DNA of 64,000 nt from Amycolatopsis anabasis (GCF_009765355.1 NZ_VTHK01000027.1:1-64000), one strand, 5' to 3'. Positions 1 to 9,182 are shown, counted from the stretch's first letter. The notes: a model not told the origin generated them from the letters alone. Numbers and translations: made by a program.

Positions 1-44
1 AACCCGCTACGCCGCAGACTGACACGCCATATTTGCCTTACGAA

Positions 45-680
45 TCAATAGAACCGGCCTGAACACTCACGACCCACGACCACGAAGGCTCCGGCGCGGG
101 CGGCCAGGGCGGCGGCGCGGGCGGCGGTGTCCGCGACGGTGTCGTCGACCGGCTCCCGGGTGATGAACAGCCGGTAGAACAGCGGTGCGCACGCGGTCCG
201 GACGACCTCGGCCTCGTCGGTGTCCGCGGGCAGTTCGCCGCGTGCCTTGGCGCGGCGCGCGATTTCGGCGGTGCGCCCGGTCCGGTCGGCGTAGAACTCG
301 CGCAGGGCCCCGGCCGCGCGGTCCGACTGGAAGGCGGCGGAGATCGCGGCGACCGGCAGGGCGGATTCCCGGGGATCGGTGAAACTTCGCACGATCAGGT
401 GGTTCAGTGCCCGCAGGTCGCCTTCCAGCGAGCCGGTGTCCGGGGCCGCCCAGTCGTCCTCGACGGCCAAGGCGAGCGCCTCGGCGACCAGGCCCTCCGC
501 GGAGCCCCAGCGGCGGTAGATCGTGGTCTTGTGCACGCCGGACCGCTCGGCCACCGCTTCCACGGTGAGCGCCGGGTAGCCGTGCGCGCCCAGTTCGTCG
601 AGGGTGGCGCGCAGGACGGCGAGCCGGTTGCGCTCGGTCCGGCCGCCGGGGCGGCGGTTGCCGGGTTGTTCTTCGGCCAA
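45..680 (-). CDS. TetR family transcriptional regulator
   Basis: A TetR-type repressor of 211 codons. The N-terminal helix-turn-helix lies at about residues 35-58 (AERSGVHKTTIYRRW recognition region) and the rest is a helical ligand/dimerisation domain. The frame opens at a TTG behind a weak GGGAA; no better start is in frame. It is transcribed away from the esterase-like gene 81 bp off, and the spacer carries three GTTGCRYTAA half-sites, so autorepression and repression of the esterase gene are likely (inference). Odd: the last eight sense codons before the final Tyr (GRECSGRF) are written by one arm of the hairpin repeat found elsewhere in the window, so the extreme C-terminus is probably not ancestral. 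The family is firm; the ligand is unknown. Confidence 0.9.
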   Translation of the reverse strand: MAEEQPGNRRPGGRTERNRLAVLRATLDELGAHGYPALTVEAVAERSGVHKTTIYRRWGSAEGLVAEALALAVEDDWAAPDTGSLEGDLRALNHLIVRSFTDPRESALPVAAISAAFQSDRAAGALREFYADRTGRTAEIARRAKARGELPADTDEAEVVRTACAPLFYRLFITREPVDDTVADTAARAAALAARAGAFVVVGRECSGRFY

Positions 681-691
681 GTGCTATTCCC

Positions 692-734
692 GTTGCATTA
701 GTGGCGGGCTTTAGTGCAACCTATGTTGCGTTAA
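692..734. promoter_or_regulatory. Candidate TetR operator, three half-sites
   Basis: Three copies of one half-site sit between the divergent genes: GTTGCATTA (692-700), its inverse TTAGTGCAAC (711-720), and GTTGCGTTAA (725-734). They form two overlapping palindromes and occupy the space where both promoters must lie. The consensus GTTGCRYTAA is read directly. Binding by the adjacent TetR protein is inferred from position. Confidence 0.6.
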
Positions 735-761
735 GTCGCATCCGTTGGCAAGAGGGGGAGC

Positions 762-1967
762 ATGTCAATCACCGAGTTCGCCGAGCCGTTCGCGGAGCTG
801 GAACCGCTCGCCGAGCTGATCGGCGACGCGCGGATCGTGGCGATCGGCGAGAACAACCACCACATCGCCGAATTCGGCGCGCTGCGGGACCGGCTCCTCC
901 GCTTCCTGGTACGCGACCTCGGGTTCGGCGTGCTGGGGTTCGAATCCGGCTTCGCCGAGGGACGGCTCGTCGACGAGTGGATCCGGGGCGGCCCCGGCGC
1001 GGTGGCGGAGATCGGCCGCGACGGGGTCACCTTCTCGCTCGGCGAATCCGACGAGATGCACGCGATGCTCACCTGGCTGCGCGAGCACCACGCGGCGGGC
1101 GGGGACATCCGCTACGCGGGCCTGGACGTGCCGAGTTCGGGCGGTTCGGGGCTGCCCGCGCTGCACGCGGTCCGGGAGTACCTGGAAACGGTCGACCCGG
1201 CAGCGGTGCCGCTCGCGGATCGGGCGATCGCCGCCACCGAGCCGTACGCCGGGGCGAGCAGCGCGGTCGCCCCGGGCCGGTACGCGGCGCTCGAGCCCGC
1301 GGCCCGGGATGCCGCCACCGCGGCACTCGCGGTGCTGCTCCAGCACCTCGACTCGCTGGCGCCGATGTACCGGCCGAAGGCGGAGCACGCGATCGCCCGG
1401 CACCACGCGCTGGGCGCCCTGCGCGTGGACGCCTACCTGCGCGAACTCGACGATCTGGCGAACGGCCGCGCGCCCGCCGTGCAGAGCGCTTCGCGCGACG
1501 CGTACATGGCCGCGACCGTGCGCCTGCTCCGGGACCTGCTCGGCGCGGATCGCCGCCTGGTCATCATGGTCCACAATGGACACCTGCAGCGGGTGCCGTG
1601 CCGCCTGCTGCCGACCCTGACCGCGCCGCTGCTGGGCTCGCACCTGGCGGACGAGTTCGGCCCGGACTACTTCACACTCGCCCTGACCGCGGGCACCGGG
1701 ACCACGACCGGGCTCGCCCCGGCCCCGGATGCCCGGCTCGGTTTCCGGGTGTACGAGGAGAAACTCGGGGAACCGGAGCCGGGCAGCGTCGAGGCGGCGC
1801 TCGCCGGGCGCGGGCCGAGCCTGGTCGACCTGCGCGCCGCCCGGGCTCGCGGCATCCCGGGACCGGAGAGGATTCGCCACGCGCATATGTATTCCGAAGT
1901 CGATGTGGTCCAGGCCTTCGACGCGCTCGTCTACCTTCCCGAGATGCACGCTTCACGAAAGTTGTAG
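762..1967 (+). CDS. Erythromycin esterase family protein
   Basis: A 401-residue member of the erythromycin esterase (Ere)/succinoglycan-biosynthesis hydrolase family. Visible signatures are GENNHHIAEF at residues 29-38, the acidic FESGFAE block at 60-66, and MVHNGHLQRVP near residue 270, which supply the Glu/His residues that act in this metal-independent hydrolase fold. An ATG is preceded by AGAGGGGGAG. It lies divergent to a TetR gene with an operator-like spacer, the usual layout of an inducible detoxification unit. Macrolide hydrolysis is established only for some family members, so here the substrate is open; many actinomycete homologues are of unknown function. Confidence 0.85.
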   Translation: MSITEFAEPFAELEPLAELIGDARIVAIGENNHHIAEFGALRDRLLRFLVRDLGFGVLGFESGFAEGRLVDEWIRGGPGAVAEIGRDGVTFSLGESDEMHAMLTWLREHHAAGGDIRYAGLDVPSSGGSGLPALHAVREYLETVDPAAVPLADRAIAATEPYAGASSAVAPGRYAALEPAARDAATAALAVLLQHLDSLAPMYRPKAEHAIARHHALGALRVDAYLRELDDLANGRAPAVQSASRDAYMAATVRLLRDLLGADRRLVIMVHNGHLQRVPCRLLPTLTAPLLGSHLADEFGPDYFTLALTAGTGTTTGLAPAPDARLGFRVYEEKLGEPEPGSVEAALAGRGPSLVDLRAARARGIPGPERIRHAHMYSEVDVVQAFDALVYLPEMHASRKL

Positions 1968-2059
1968 CATTTTCGGGTTTTCGGGCGCGGGGTTGGAAAT
2001 TCCGGTTTTGTCGGGTGCGGATGAAACAATGGGCGGCCCCTGCACAGAGAGGTGCCGCG

Positions 2060-2902
2060 TTGTCCGGACAGAGTAATACCAATCGGCAGAAACGTCGGCT
2101 CGGTCGCAAGCTCCGGGAGATGCGCGAGCGTGCCGACATGACCATGGACGAAGCCGCCGAGCTGCTGGACAAGACCCGGAGCAGCCTGCACCGGATCGAG
2201 GTCGGCGAGACCCGGGCGGACGTGCACCTGATCCGCAGCATGATGGACATCTACGACGAGCGCGACGACAGCCTGATCGACCTGTCCCGCGCCGCGAAGA
2301 AGAAGGGTTGGTGGTACGCCTTCTTCGGCCCCTCGACCGAACCCTTCTACATCGAGGACGAAGCGGCGGCCAGCCACGCCGCTTTCTTCGAACTGGTCAC
2401 CATTCCCGGGCTGTTGCAAACCGAGGAGTACGTCCGCGCCCACTTCGCCGCCTCGAACATCACCGGGACAAAAACCCGCGTGGACGATGTGGTCACCGTG
2501 CGAAAGATTCGCCAGGAACGCCTGACCGACACGGAGAAACCACTGCTTTTGCACGCGGTGATCGACGAAGCGGCGCTGCGCCGAATGGTGGGCGGGCGCG
2601 AGGTGATGCGGGAGCAGTTGCAGCGACTCGTCACGATGGCCAGCCTGCCGACCGTGACTCTGCAGGTGATTCCGTCAAGCTGTGGTGCGCATGCCTCCAT
2701 GCTCAGCCCGTTCACCGTGCTGAGCTTTCCCGAGCCCGATGAGGTGGACGTGCAGTACGTGGAATACCTGGGCGGCTCGGTCCGCATCGACAAACCCGAT
2801 CGGGTGAGAAAGACTAGGCTGGTCTTCGATCACCTGTGCGCGATGGCCTTGCCCCCGGAAGAGTCGATCCGGTCGGTCGAGGAGGTGATCGCCGAACTGT
2901 GA
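2060..2902 (+). CDS. XRE/DUF5753 (Scr1-like) regulator
   Basis: A 280-residue helix-turn-helix protein of the type abundant in Streptomyces and Amycolatopsis. An XRE HTH covers about residues 14-68 (EAAELLDKTRSSLHRIE) and a DUF5753 domain runs from about 85 to 270 (IPGLLQTEEYVRA, VTLQVIP, YVEYLGGS). I place the start at TTG 2060 because AGAGAGG precedes it by 7 nt; an in-frame ATG at 2021 has no ribosome site. The open frame continues back to about 700, but that stretch is only the out-of-frame shadow of the esterase gene. The next gene, 19 bp downstream, encodes DUF397; such pairs resemble Scr1/Scr2 of S. coelicolor, described as a toxin-antitoxin-like regulatory couple. Confidence 0.88.
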   Translation: MSGQSNTNRQKRRLGRKLREMRERADMTMDEAAELLDKTRSSLHRIEVGETRADVHLIRSMMDIYDERDDSLIDLSRAAKKKGWWYAFFGPSTEPFYIEDEAAASHAAFFELVTIPGLLQTEEYVRAHFAASNITGTKTRVDDVVTVRKIRQERLTDTEKPLLLHAVIDEAALRRMVGGREVMREQLQRLVTMASLPTVTLQVIPSSCGAHASMLSPFTVLSFPEPDEVDVQYVEYLGGSVRIDKPDRVRKTRLVFDHLCAMALPPEESIRSVEEVIAEL

Positions 2903-2921
2903 GGCTCTGAAGGGAGCGGCG

Positions 2922-3122
2922 ATGCCAGCAACCGCCGATCTGTCCGCCGCGGTATGGCGCAAGAGCAGCCGGTCCGGCACTGTCGATGACAAGACCGCCT
3001 GTGTCGAGGTGGCCTTCGTCGAACCTGCGGTCGCCGTGCGGGATTCCAAGCGGCCAGCGGGTGGTGCGCTCGTCCTTCCGGCCACCGCCTGGCGGCACTT
3101 TCTGCGTGCCGTGGGGAGTTGA
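2922..3122 (+). CDS. DUF397 protein (Scr2-like partner)
   Basis: A 66-residue DUF397 protein. The diagnostic motifs are WRKSSRSG at residues 12-19, the CVEVAF block near 28, VRDSK near 39, and the terminal WRHFLRAV. DUF397 genes almost always follow a DUF5753 regulator, as here. Biochemical function is not established for most members; a toxin-like or regulator-modulating role has been proposed for the Scr2 type. The start is an ATG after GAAGGGAG. Confidence 0.9.
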   Translation: MPATADLSAAVWRKSSRSGTVDDKTACVEVAFVEPAVAVRDSKRPAGGALVLPATAWRHFLRAVGS

Positions 3123-3149
3123 CCGAAAACCTCCGATAGTGGGGTTGTC

Positions 3150-4112
3150 TTGACCATGGGCGACGCGCAACGCTGGCGCATGCGCATTCGCGGGACACGC
3201 AAGTTCATAGTGGCCGGGCTGACCTTGGCGACGATCGCCGCCACGACGTTGCCCGCGCACGCCAACGGTGGCGAGCAACCCAAACCGCCGAGCTGGGGGC
3301 TGGACCGGATCGACCAGCGCGAGAACGCGCTCGATCAGATCTACCGCTACGAGACCCGGGCCGAGACGGTCACCGCGTACATCGTCGACACCGGAATCGA
3401 CGCGAAGAATCCCGAGTTCGCCGGGCGGGTCGATCCGGGCAAGGACTTCGTGGACAACGACGACGACGCCGCCGACGACAACGGCCACGGCACCCACCTC
3501 GCCGGGATCGTCGGCGGCGAGCAGTTCGGCGTGGCCAAGGGCGTCCGCCTGGTCGGCGTGCGCGTGCTGGACAAGACCGGCAGCGGCAGCACCGAGAACA
3601 TCATCAAGGGCATCGACTGGGTCACCCAGAACGCCCGCCAGCCCGCGGTCGCGATCCTGGGCCTCGGCGGCGGGCCGAACGACAAGCTGGACGACGCCGT
3701 GCGCAGGCTCGCCGCGGTCGTCCCGGTGGCCGTCCCGGCGGGCGGCAGTGGCAGCGACGCGAGTGGTTTCTCCCCCGCACGGGTGGCCGAGGCGCTGACC
3801 GTCGGCGCCTCCGACCCCAAGGACGCGAAGTACGGACCGTCCAACTACGGCTCGGTGGTGGACCTCTTCGCGCCCGGCGCGAACATCCCGTCCGTGGTCC
3901 CCGGCAAACCGGGGTCGGTGGTGTTCTCCGGAACCTCGCCCGCCGCCGCGTTCGTCACCGGGGCCGCCGCGCTCTACCGCGCCCTGCACCCCGAGGCGAC
4001 CGCGGAAGCCACCGCGAAGGCGCTCGTGGACAACGCGACCAAGGACAAGCTGACGGGCCTGCCGAACGGCACTGCCAATCGCTTGCTGTACACCTTGTCT
4101 ACCGGTCAGTAA
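3150..4112 (+). CDS. Secreted S8 subtilisin-like protein, atypical oxyanion hole
   Basis: A 320-residue subtilase with a Sec signal peptide (hydrophobic 18-36, cleavage near AHA-N at 36-39). The catalytic triad is visible as D80 (YIVDTGID), H113 (NGHGTH) and S263 (GTSPAAA). However, the strand that normally reads MSLGG is ILGLGGG, and the loop normally reading AAGN, which carries the oxyanion-hole Asn, reads PAGG at residues 196-199, so Gly replaces Asn. At about 280 mature residues with almost no propeptide it is short for a secreted subtilase. The start is TTG 3150 after GGGG, with ATG 3156 as the alternative. It is either a low-activity protease or a binding-only homologue. Confidence 0.88.
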   Translation: MTMGDAQRWRMRIRGTRKFIVAGLTLATIAATTLPAHANGGEQPKPPSWGLDRIDQRENALDQIYRYETRAETVTAYIVDTGIDAKNPEFAGRVDPGKDFVDNDDDAADDNGHGTHLAGIVGGEQFGVAKGVRLVGVRVLDKTGSGSTENIIKGIDWVTQNARQPAVAILGLGGGPNDKLDDAVRRLAAVVPVAVPAGGSGSDASGFSPARVAEALTVGASDPKDAKYGPSNYGSVVDLFAPGANIPSVVPGKPGSVVFSGTSPAAAFVTGAAALYRALHPEATAEATAKALVDNATKDKLTGLPNGTANRLLYTLSTGQ

Positions 4113-4246
4113 CCAACGGTGAGCTGGGGAAACCTCAATCCCATAGATCCATGATGTCCATCACCTGGTACAGAACTCCCGAGTAGCGGGACCCACACGG
4201 TAACGTCCTGAATCTACCGATCCCGAACGTAGTGGAAGGACCGGGC

Positions 4247-7200
4247 ATGTTCCGCAAGGTGCTTGTCGCCAACCGTGGTGAGATTGCCATTCGCGCGTTC
4301 CGCGCCGGCTATGAGCTGGGCGCCGGAACGGTCGCCGTGTTCCCCCATGAGGACCGCAACTCGTTGCACCGGCTCAAGGCCGACGAGGCCTACGAGATCG
4401 GCGAACCCGGCCACCCCGTCCGTGCCTACCTTTCCGTCGAGGAGATCGTCCGCGCCGCGCGCCTGGCCGGGGCGGACGCGGTCTACCCCGGTTACGGATT
4501 CCTGTCGGAGAACCCGGACCTGGCCCGCGCCTGCGAGGAAGCCGGGATCACCTTCGTCGGCCCGAGCGCCGAGATCCTGGAGCTGACCGGCAACAAGGCC
4601 CGCGCGGTCCGGGCCGCCCGCGAGGCCGGGGTGCCGGTGCTCGGTTCCTCCGAACCGTCGTCCGATGTGGACACCCTGGTCGCGGCGGCCGAGGAACTCG
4701 GGTTCCCGGTGTTCGTGAAGGCGGTCGCCGGGGGTGGCGGCCGCGGGATGCGCCGGGTGGAGGACCCGAAGGTCCTTCGCGAATCGATCGAGGCGGCCGC
4801 GCGGGAGGCGGAGTCCGCGTTCGGCGACCCGACCGTGTTCCTGGAGAAGGCCGTCGTCGACCCGCGGCACATCGAGGTCCAGATCCTCGCCGACGGCGCG
4901 GGGAACGTGATCCACCTGTTCGAGCGGGACTGCTCGGTGCAGCGGCGGCACCAGAAGGTGGTCGAGTTGGCGCCCGCGCCGAACCTCGCTCCCGAGCTGC
5001 GCGAGCGGATCTGCGCCGACGCGGTCGCCTTCGCCCGGCAGATCGGCTACCGCAACGCCGGTACCGTCGAGTTCCTGCTCGACCCGGACGGCAACCACGT
5101 GTTCATCGAGATGAACCCGCGCATCCAGGTCGAGCACACGGTGACCGAGGAGGTCACCGACGTCGACCTCGTGCAGTCGCAGCTCCGGATCGCCGCCGGG
5201 GAAACCCTGGACGACCTGGGCCTGAGCCAGGATTCGATCTACCTGCGCGGCGCCGCGCTGCAGTGCCGGATCACCACCGAGGACCCGGCCAACGGGTTCC
5301 GCCCGGACACCGGGATGATCAGCGCCTACCGCTCGCCCGGCGGCTCGGGCATCCGGCTCGACGGCGGCACCGCGTTCGCGGGCACCGAGATCAGCGCGCA
5401 CTTCGACTCGATGCTGGTCAAGCTGAGCTGCCGCGGGCGGGACTTCAAGACCGCCGTCGGCCGCGCCCGCCGGGCCGTCGCCGAGTTCCGCATCCGCGGA
5501 GTGGCCACGAACATTCCCTTCCTGCAGGCGGTCCTGGACGATCCGGACTTCCGGGCGGGCAACGTCACCACGTCGTTCATCGAGCAGCGCCCGCACCTGC
5601 TGACCGCCCGGCATTCCGCCGACCGCGGCACCCGGCTGCTCACCTACCTCGCCGACACCACGGTGAACAAACCGCACGGCGAACGGCCCCGGCTGATCAA
5701 CCCGACGGCCAAACTGCCCAAGGTCCCCAAGACCGCGCCGCCCGCGGGGTCCAAGCAGAAGCTCACCGAGCTGGGCCCGGAGGGCTTCGCGCGCTGGCTG
5801 CGGGAATCGCCGCACCTCGGGGTCACCGACACCACGTTCCGGGACGCGCACCAGTCGCTGCTCGCCACCCGGGTGCGCACCAAGGACCTGCTCGCGGTCG
5901 CCCCGGTCGTCGCGCACACCGTGCCGCAGCTGCTTTCGCTGGAGTGCTGGGGCGGGGCGACCTACGACGTGGCCCTGCGCTTCCTGGCCGAGGATCCGTG
6001 GGAGCGGCTCGCCGCGCTGCGCGAGGCCGTGCCGAACATCTGCCTGCAGATGCTGCTGCGCGGGCGAAACACGGTGGGCTACACGCCTTACCCGACCGAG
6101 GTGACGCACGCCTTCGTCGAGGAGGCCACCGCCACCGGGATCGACATCTTCCGCATCTTCGACGCGCTCAACGACGTCGAGCAGATGCGCCCGGCGATCG
6201 AAGCGGTCCGGGAAACCGGTTCCGCGGTGGCGGAGGTGGCGCTGTGCTACACCTCCGACCTCTCCGATCCCGGGGAGAAGCTGTACACATTGGACTACTA
6301 CCTCAAGCTGGCCGAGCAGATCGTCGGCGCGGGGGCGCACATCCTGGCCGTCAAGGACATGGCGGGCCTGCTTCGCGCGCCCGCCGCGGCGAAGCTGGTT
6401 TCCGCGCTGCACAAGGAATTCGGCCTGCCGGTGCACATCCACACGCACGACACCGCGGGCGGGCAGCTGGCCACCTACCTCGCCGCCGTCCAGGCCGGTG
6501 CGGACGCGGTGGACGGCGCGGTGGCCTCGATGGCCGGGACCACCTCGCAGCCGTCGCTGTCGGCGATCGTGGCCGCGACCGACCATTCGGACCGCCCGAC
6601 CGGGCTCGACCTGCAGGCGATCGGCGACCTGGAGCCGTACTGGGAGATCGTGCGCAAGATCTACGCGCCGTTCGAGGCCGGGCTCGCCTCGCCGACCGGC
6701 CGCGTCTACCACCACGAGATCCCCGGCGGCCAGCTGTCCAACCTGCGCACCCAGGCCATCGCGCTGGGGCTCGGCGACCGGTTCGAAGAGATCGAGGCGA
6801 TGTACGCCGCCGCGGACAAGATCCTCGGCCATCTGGTCAAGGTCACCCCGTCCTCGAAGGTGGTGGGCGACCTCGCGCTGCACCTGGTCGGCGCGGGCGT
6901 CGCACCGGCGGACTTCGAGGCGGAGCCGCACAAGTTCGACATCCCCGACTCGGTGATCGGCTTCCTGCGCGGGGAACTCGGCGACCCGCCCGGCGGGTGG
7001 CCGGAACCGTTCCGCAGCAAGGCTTTGCAGGGCCGCGCCGAACCGAAACCGGTGGAGAAGCTGTCCGCCGAGGACCGCGAAGCGCTGGGCAGCGACCGGC
7101 GCGCCACCCTCAACCGGCTGCTGTTCCCCGGGCCCACCAAGGAGTTCGAGGCGCACCGCGAGGCCTACGGCGACACCAGCGTGCTGCCCAGCAAGGACTT

Positions 7201-7621
7201 CTTCTACGGGCTGCGTCCGGGTGAGGAGTACCAGGTCGACCTGGAGCCGGGGGTCCGGCTGCTGATCGAACTGGAGGCCATCGGCGAGGCGGACGAGCGC
7301 GGTATGCGCACGGTGATGTCCACTTTGAACGGTCAGCTCCGGCCGATCCAGGTGCGCGACAACTCGATCGCCTCGGACATCCCGGCGACCGAGAAGGCGG
7401 ACAAGGCCAATCCGAAGCAGATCGCGGCGCCCTTCGCGGGGGTGGTCACGCTCGCGGTCGCCGAGGGCGACGAGGTCGAGGCGGGCGCGACGGTCGCGAC
7501 CATCGAGGCGATGAAGATGGAGGCGGCGATCACCGCGTCCACCGGTGGCCGGGTGAGCAGGCTGGCCATCAACTCCGTGCAGCAGGTGGAAGGCGGCGAT
7601 TTGCTCGTCGTGCTGGAATAG
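4247..7621 (+). CDS. pyc: Pyruvate carboxylase
   Basis: A full-length 1124-residue biotin enzyme that carboxylates pyruvate to oxaloacetate using ATP and bicarbonate, the main anaplerotic step. Domains in order: biotin carboxylase at 1-450 (VLVANRGEIAIR at the N-terminus, ATP-grasp loop AGGGGRGMR near 158-167, EMNPRIQVEHTVTE), carboxyltransferase from about 525 (DTTFRDAHQS, VKDMAGLL with the carbamylated Lys), the PYC/OADA linker domain, and a biotinyl domain with EAMKMEA, biotinylated Lys at about 1090. ATG 4247 is chosen because GGAAGGA precedes it by 6 nt; the GTG at 4232 is upstream of that site. The cyclase gene begins 3 nt after its stop. Confidence 0.98.
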   Translation: MFRKVLVANRGEIAIRAFRAGYELGAGTVAVFPHEDRNSLHRLKADEAYEIGEPGHPVRAYLSVEEIVRAARLAGADAVYPGYGFLSENPDLARACEEAGITFVGPSAEILELTGNKARAVRAAREAGVPVLGSSEPSSDVDTLVAAAEELGFPVFVKAVAGGGGRGMRRVEDPKVLRESIEAAAREAESAFGDPTVFLEKAVVDPRHIEVQILADGAGNVIHLFERDCSVQRRHQKVVELAPAPNLAPELRERICADAVAFARQIGYRNAGTVEFLLDPDGNHVFIEMNPRIQVEHTVTEEVTDVDLVQSQLRIAAGETLDDLGLSQDSIYLRGAALQCRITTEDPANGFRPDTGMISAYRSPGGSGIRLDGGTAFAGTEISAHFDSMLVKLSCRGRDFKTAVGRARRAVAEFRIRGVATNIPFLQAVLDDPDFRAGNVTTSFIEQRPHLLTARHSADRGTRLLTYLADTTVNKPHGERPRLINPTAKLPKVPKTAPPAGSKQKLTELGPEGFARWLRESPHLGVTDTTFRDAHQSLLATRVRTKDLLAVAPVVAHTVPQLLSLECWGGATYDVALRFLAEDPWERLAALREAVPNICLQMLLRGRNTVGYTPYPTEVTHAFVEEATATGIDIFRIFDALNDVEQMRPAIEAVRETGSAVAEVALCYTSDLSDPGEKLYTLDYYLKLAEQIVGAGAHILAVKDMAGLLRAPAAAKLVSALHKEFGLPVHIHTHDTAGGQLATYLAAVQAGADAVDGAVASMAGTTSQPSLSAIVAATDHSDRPTGLDLQAIGDLEPYWEIVRKIYAPFEAGLASPTGRVYHHEIPGGQLSNLRTQAIALGLGDRFEEIEAMYAAADKILGHLVKVTPSSKVVGDLALHLVGAGVAPADFEAEPHKFDIPDSVIGFLRGELGDPPGGWPEPFRSKALQGRAEPKPVEKLSAEDREALGSDRRATLNRLLFPGPTKEFEAHREAYGDTSVLPSKDFFYGLRPGEEYQVDLEPGVRLLIELEAIGEADERGMRTVMSTLNGQLRPIQVRDNSIASDIPATEKADKANPKQIAAPFAGVVTLAVAEGDEVEAGATVATIEAMKMEAAITASTGGRVSRLAINSVQQVEGGDLLVVLE

Positions 7622-7624
7622 GGC

Positions 7625-9172
7625 GTGCCTGTTCACCCGTTAGGTTCGTGGCTCCTCGGTTCCGCGCGGCAACGCGATCCGGTTTTGCGCATGCGGGTGC
7701 GCGTGTTGCTGACCGGTTCGCTCGTGATCGCCAACATCATCGGCGCCCTGGTGGTGATCGCGCTGGTGACCCTGGTCATCCCGGGGCCCAACGTGTTCGT
7801 CGCGGACCTGACGACGGTGAACTTCGTCGCGGTGCCCTGTTACGTCGCGGTCGCGTTGCTGATCGGGGTCCTCTGGGGTACCCGATCGGCTTCGCGGGCG
7901 CTGGCGTGGGCGTTCGAGGGCAAGGAACCGGACGAGCGGGACCGCCGGGCGACGCTGCGCGTGCCGCTGCGGCTGTTCCGCATGCAGGCGCTGCTCTGGC
8001 TGGTCGGCACCGCGCTGTTCACCACGCTCTTCGCGCTGTACCTGCCGGACGCGGTCTTCAAGGTGGCCTTCACCGCGGGGTTCGCCGGGGTGGTGGTGTG
8101 CGCCAACGCCTACCTGCTGACCGAGTTCTCGTTGCGCCCGATCGCCGCGCGGGCGTTGTCCGGGGGTAGCCCCCCGCAGCGCAAACTGGTGTCCGGGGTG
8201 ACCGTCCGGACCCTGCTCGCCTGGCTGCTCGGCACCGGGGTGCCGGTCACCGGGCTGATGATCGTCGCGGTGTTCGCGCTGATCCGGACGGACGTGACCA
8301 CGGCCCAGCTGTCGATCGCGATCCTGGTGCTCGGCGCGATCATCCTGGTCTTCGGGTTCTTCCTGGTGGTCCTGATGACCCGGGCGACCGTGGCGCCGAT
8401 CCGGACCGTGCGGGCCGCGCTGCGGCGGGTCGAGCGCGGCGACCTGGACGCCGAGGTGGTCGTGTTCGACGGCACCGAACTGGGCCTGCTGCAGTCCGGG
8501 TTCAACCGGATGGTCGAGGGCCTGCGTGAACGCGAGCGGATCCGGGACGTGTTCGGCCGCCAGGTCGGGCACGAGGTCGCGAAGAAGGCGCTGGCCGGGA
8601 AGATCGAACTCGGCGGCGAGGTGCGCGAGGTCGCCGTGCTCTTCGTCGACGTGATCGGCTCGACGACCATCGCCGCGACCCGCCCGGCCACCGAGGTGGT
8701 AGAACTGCTGAACCGGTTCTTCGCGGTCGTGGTGGCCGAGGTGCACCGGCACGGCGGTTTCGTGAACAAGTTCGAAGGCGACGCCGCGCTCGCCGTGTTC
8801 GGGGCGCCCGCCGGACTGGCCGACGCGGCGGGCGCGGCACTGGCTTCGGCGCGGTCGATGGCCACCCGGCTGGCGCGCGAGGTGACCGGGTGCGAGGCCG
8901 GGATCGGGGTGGCCGCCGGTCCCGCGGTGGCGGGCAACATCGGCGCACAGGACCGGTTCGAGTACACCGTCATCGGCGATCCGGTGAACGAGGCCGCCCG
9001 CCTCACCGAGCTGTCGAAATCCGTTCCGGGCCGGGTGGTCGCGTCCATGGCGGCCGTGGAACGCGCGGCTTCACCGGAAGCGGAACGCTGGCGACTGCGT
9101 GAGCAGCTCACCCTGCGTGGCCGCACCGAACCCACCTCTATCGCGGTGCCGATCGGCGGCGAATTTCACTAG
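7625..9172 (+). CDS. Membrane class III adenylate/guanylate cyclase with HAMP
   Basis: A 515-residue protein: six hydrophobic segments in residues 20-255, a HAMP linker at about 258-312 (APIRTVRAALRRVERGDLDAEV), then a class III cyclase domain. Visible catalytic residues are the first metal Asp in LFVDVIGS (near 341), the substrate Lys and second metal Asp in KFEGDAALAVFG, and the adenine/transition-state set in YTVIGDPVNEAARL (Asp, Asn, Arg), so it looks active and ATP-specific. The layout matches the mycobacterial Rv1318c-Rv1320c/Rv3645 type. The start is GTG 7625, three bases after the pyc stop, implying translational coupling. The signal sensed by the membrane part is unknown. Confidence 0.92.
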   Translation: MPVHPLGSWLLGSARQRDPVLRMRVRVLLTGSLVIANIIGALVVIALVTLVIPGPNVFVADLTTVNFVAVPCYVAVALLIGVLWGTRSASRALAWAFEGKEPDERDRRATLRVPLRLFRMQALLWLVGTALFTTLFALYLPDAVFKVAFTAGFAGVVVCANAYLLTEFSLRPIAARALSGGSPPQRKLVSGVTVRTLLAWLLGTGVPVTGLMIVAVFALIRTDVTTAQLSIAILVLGAIILVFGFFLVVLMTRATVAPIRTVRAALRRVERGDLDAEVVVFDGTELGLLQSGFNRMVEGLRERERIRDVFGRQVGHEVAKKALAGKIELGGEVREVAVLFVDVIGSTTIAATRPATEVVELLNRFFAVVVAEVHRHGGFVNKFEGDAALAVFGAPAGLADAAGAALASARSMATRLAREVTGCEAGIGVAAGPAVAGNIGAQDRFEYTVIGDPVNEAARLTELSKSVPGRVVASMAAVERAASPEAERWRLREQLTLRGRTEPTSIAVPIGGEFH

Positions 9173-9182
9173 ATTGCTTCCC

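Noticed and set aside
701..2902. A 733-codon frame covering the esterase and the DUF5753 regulator
   Set aside because: The first 450 codons are the shifted frame of the esterase gene, Arg/Pro/Gly-rich and without domains; the regulator starts at 2060 with its own ribosome site.
4214..7636. A 1140-codon open frame opposite pyruvate carboxylase
   Set aside because: Composition is rich in Arg/Gly/His/Val with no domain, and it mirrors a clear pyc gene; typical antisense frame in very GC-rich DNA.
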